Assembly (NCBI GenBank): GCA_030150335.1
Contig: JASLGC010000154.1
Location: 1-6,781 of the forward strand
Origin: Flavobacterium sp.
GTDB taxonomy: Bacteria; Bacteroidota; Bacteroidia; Flavobacteriales; Flavobacteriaceae
Reading direction: 5' to 3'
DNA length: 6,781 nt
The position numbers and the translations under genes were made by a program. Positions 4,875 through 6,781 of the stretch are shown in pieces (the stretch's first letter is position 1; every line of letters starts with the position of its first letter). Under the pieces are notes generated by a model. The model saw only the letters and a list, made by a program, of their open reading frames with translations. It was not told the origin of the DNA and did no database searches.

Positions 4875-5813
4875 TTATTGTACTAAAATCCAAGCATCTT
4901 TATTTGTAGAGCGATGGATTTGCTTTAATTCTTTTTGAGCATCTGCTTGTGATTCAAAACCACCATAAGAAACAGGATACATTCCATATTTCGTACGAGC
5001 TAAAGCAGTAGCAGTTTCAAAACCTTTGTTTTGTAGTTTAACGGCTTCTTCTTCAGAAGCTAGTTTGCTTCTAAAAGCGCAAGCTACAATGTGGTAAGGC
5101 TTTTTAACTTCTGTATCTTCAACTACTTCTTCTTTAACAGGAATTGAGATTGTTGTAGCACTTGGTTCAATGATAAAAGTAGCTTGTTGTATTTTATCCT
5201 GAACTTTAGTTTGAACATTTTTCTCAATAGTGTATGATTGATCGTTTAAATAAGCATCATATCCTTTATCAGCAACAACACTTCCAACTCCTAAGAAAAG
5301 TGTGATTACAGCTGCATATTTAACAAAAGCGTATTTACTACTTTTTCTTTGTTGAGGAACAGCTACTGTTTCTTTTAATGGAATAGTAGGAATTCTATCA
5401 ACAGAAGACGCCATTACAGTCGATAAACCAAAAGAAGTCATCAAGTAATTGCTGTTTGTAGTTGGTTCAAAAACCAAATTACCTTCACTATTACATTGAA
5501 ACATACCAATATTAGATAATGATAAACTACCTAAATTGCTTAATTCTTTATCCCAACCTTTTACTGCTTGGCTAATAACCTTTACAGCTTCATCATAACT
5601 GATGTTCTCTTGAACAGCAATATGATTAGCTAATAATCCGTCATTATGCTTAACATTAGCATTAAAAGACATCATCTTTTGTGGAGGAAAAAACGCTTGT
5701 TCTTCTTCATTGTAGTAAGATGACTTAGTCTCAGTCAAAAATGCACCAAAGCCCGGTATGATTACACACTGGTATCTATATAATAAAGCTGATATGTATT
5801 TCTCGATCTTCAT
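4875..5813 (-). CDS. HU-CCDC81 and SPOR domain membrane protein
   Basis: A 312-residue protein with the layout typical of this Bacteroidota family. Residues 1-60 resemble the first HU-CCDC81 domain (MKIEKYISALLYRYQCVIIPGFGAF style, with the conserved PGFGAF at 20-25). Residues about 61-128 resemble the second HU-like domain (GLLANHIA, then a NIGMF...FEP core). One membrane helix lies at about 161-181 (KYAFVKYAAVITLFLGVGSVV). A variable linker runs to about 237, and a SPOR domain covers 238-312 (YHIVACAF, ending KDAWILVQ). SPOR domains bind denuded peptidoglycan glycans at division sites. HU-like domains suggest DNA or protein contact on the cytoplasmic side, so the protein could bridge nucleoid and cell wall; that is inference. 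No signal peptide is present, consistent with N-in, C-out topology. The start is fixed by the HU domain beginning at residue 1; the next Met (47) would delete half of it. A consensus promoter ends only 5 nt upstream. dprA is divergent. Confidence 0.9.
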   Translation of the reverse strand: MKIEKYISALLYRYQCVIIPGFGAFLTETKSSYYNEEEQAFFPPQKMMSFNANVKHNDGLLANHIAVQENISYDEAVKVISQAVKGWDKELSNLGSLSLSNIGMFQCNSEGNLVFEPTTNSNYLMTSFGLSTVMASSVDRIPTIPLKETVAVPQQRKSSKYAFVKYAAVITLFLGVGSVVADKGYDAYLNDQSYTIEKNVQTKVQDKIQQATFIIEPSATTISIPVKEEVVEDTEVKKPYHIVACAFRSKLASEEEAVKLQNKGFETATALARTKYGMYPVSYGGFESQADAQKELKQIHRSTNKDAWILVQ

Positions 5814-5818
5814 AATGA

Positions 5819-5848
5819 CAAAATTACATTAAACAATAGCTGAAACAA
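5819..5848 (-). promoter_or_regulatory. Consensus Bacteroidota promoter, near-leaderless
   Basis: On the minus strand TTG (5848-5846), 19 nt, then TAATTTTG (5826-5819): both boxes match the Bacteroidota housekeeping sigma consensus (TTG, about 19 nt, TAnnTTTG). Only 5 nt separate the -7 box from the ATG at 5811-5813, so transcription should start within a base or two of the start codon. The mRNA is therefore predicted to have almost no 5' leader. Confidence 0.7.
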
Positions 5849-5941
5849 AAAAATATTCACAAATATTTTTAAGAAATTTTATAGTTTGTATTTTAAGTTT
5901 CTTAGCAAATATATCAAGAATCTATAAGCTTCGAAATAATT

Positions 5942-5977
5942 TAGGTTTTTGGATAGGTTTTTGTGGATAATTATCCA
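5942..5977. repeat. Tandem 12-bp repeat and 14-bp palindrome upstream of dprA
   Basis: TAGGTTTTTG occurs at 5942-5951 and again at 5954-5963, a 12-bp period. It runs directly into the perfect 14-bp palindrome TGGATAATTATCCA (5964-5977), which is 36 nt before the dprA ATG. The arrangement could be an operator or promoter-proximal site for dprA, since no consensus promoter was found for that gene, but the DNA is AT-rich and the function is unknown. Confidence 0.45.
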
Positions 5978-6013
5978 ATATACAAATAGTTACATTAAAT
6001 AGCAAGCTTATTT

Positions 6014-6781
6014 ATGGAGGAAGAAAAGTTGTTTTACACTTTAGCCTTGCAAACCGTTATAGGTATTGGGCCGGTCACTGCAAAAAGGTTAATTGATTAT
6101 TTTGAATCGCCTAAGGCAATTTTTCAAGCAAGTCAAAAAGATATTATCCAAGTACACCAAATAGGAACTGTATTGTGGAATAAAATACACGATCCATTAG
6201 TATTTAAAAAGGCAGAATTAGAATTGAAAGCTATTCAAGATAGAAATATTTTTGTTTGTCATTATAAAGACTCTCGCTATCCACAATTGCTAAAGGAATG
6301 TGACGATTCTCCTATTTTGCTTTTTCATTCTAATGACAATTTTGACTTTAACAACCGTCGAGTCATTAGCATTATTGGAACGCGTAATCCAAGTAGGAGA
6401 GGTGTTGACTTTTGTAAGGAGTTAATTCACGACCTTAAAGAATATAATCCGATTATAATTAGTGGACTTGCTTATGGTATTGACGTATGTGCACATATTG
6501 CCGCTTTAGAAGAAGGATTGGATACTTATGCAGTATTAGGTCATGGGTTAAACAAAATATATCCTGAAAAGCATTATCCAATAGCGAAGAAGATTGAGGA
6601 AAGCGGAGGAAGTTTAATTAGTGAGTTTTGGATGAATAGCCGAATTGATAGAGAGAACTTCATACAGCGAAATCGCATTGTGGCAGGAATGTCTCAAGCT
6701 GTTATTGTTGTGGAGAGTGCAATTAAGGGTGGGTCTATGAGTACTGTAACCTTTGCCAACGATTATAATAGAGATGTATTT
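6014..6781 (+). CDS. dprA: DNA-processing protein DprA, N-terminal part (runs off window)
   Basis: DprA binds incoming single-stranded DNA and loads RecA during natural transformation; it is also conserved in species not known to be competent. I translated the frame from the ATG at 6014: 256 codons remain open to the window end, of about 360-370 usual. Seen: an N-terminal helix-hairpin-helix-like segment (VIGIGPVTAKRLIDYF, 15-30), then the Rossmann-like DprA core with ISIIGTRNPSRRG (118-130), IISGLAYGID (148-157), AVLGHGLNKIYP (173-184), NFIQRNRIVAGMS (215-227) and VVESAIKGGS (232-241). These are the family's signature blocks and none is broken. The start agrees with homologues by eye; no Shine-Dalgarno precedes it, and the purine-rich GGAGGAAG just after ATG is coding. 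It is divergent from the HU-CCDC81/SPOR gene across 200 bp. The C-terminal winged-helix region lies outside the window. Confidence 0.95.
   Translation, partial: MEEEKLFYTLALQTVIGIGPVTAKRLIDYFESPKAIFQASQKDIIQVHQIGTVLWNKIHDPLVFKKAELELKAIQDRNIFVCHYKDSRYPQLLKECDDSPILLFHSNDNFDFNNRRVISIIGTRNPSRRGVDFCKELIHDLKEYNPIIISGLAYGIDVCAHIAALEEGLDTYAVLGHGLNKIYPEKHYPIAKKIEESGGSLISEFWMNSRIDRENFIQRNRIVAGMSQAVIVVESAIKGGSMSTVTFANDYNRDVF

Noticed and set aside
6016..6031. GGAGG followed by TTG as an alternative dprA start at 6029
   Set aside because: GGAGG arises from the Met-Glu-Glu codons; flavobacteria rarely rely on Shine-Dalgarno or TTG starts, and the ATG at 6014 gives a normal DprA N terminus.

Overview
The window is AT-rich DNA from a member of the Bacteroidota, most probably the family Flavobacteriaceae. 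Three things point there: the HU-CCDC81/SPOR protein is a Bacteroidota-type architecture; several genes have the Bacteroidota -7 promoter box (TAnnTTTG), one with a correctly spaced -33 TTG; and Shine-Dalgarno sequences are mostly absent. A Myroides-like genus is possible, but this is an impression from protein style, not a demonstrated assignment.

Layout. Bases 1-306 (minus) are the first 102 codons of asnA, ammonia-dependent asparagine synthetase, running off the left edge. Its leader (307-535) holds the most striking feature of the window: a 31-codon ORF (387-482, minus) with 8 Asn codons among codons 6-16. It is followed by a strong intrinsic terminator (331-361) just before the asnA start, and a segment of the ORF can pair with the terminator's 5' arm. 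This has the parts of a ribosome-mediated transcription attenuator that senses Asn-tRNA. Upstream, also on the minus strand, is the GTPase gene hflX (569-1801, with a revised start).

A 216-237 bp divergent spacer separates hflX from a plus-strand gene (2039-3397). That gene encodes a secreted protein of unknown function with an Asp-rich calcium-loop-like motif, a Tyr/Trp-rich middle, and a long Ser/Asn/Arg/Tyr low-complexity tail that begins with four 17-residue tandem repeats. A bidirectional terminator (3438-3473) separates it from a convergent minus-strand pair: an acyl-CoA thioesterase (4284-4796) followed 5 nt later by a secreted S1/P1-type nuclease (3490-4278). Upstream of these, and separated by a minus-strand terminator, is a HU-CCDC81/SPOR membrane protein (4875-5813), whose consensus promoter lies so close to the ATG that the mRNA should be nearly leaderless.

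Divergent from it, dprA (6014-6781, plus), the DNA-processing protein of natural transformation and recombination, runs off the right edge with 256 codons visible.

The genes are mostly housekeeping or conserved flavobacterial genes and do not form one pathway. No mobile elements, CRISPR arrays, rRNA or tRNA genes were seen. The candidate for an undescribed system is the asparagine-codon attenuator in front of asnA.
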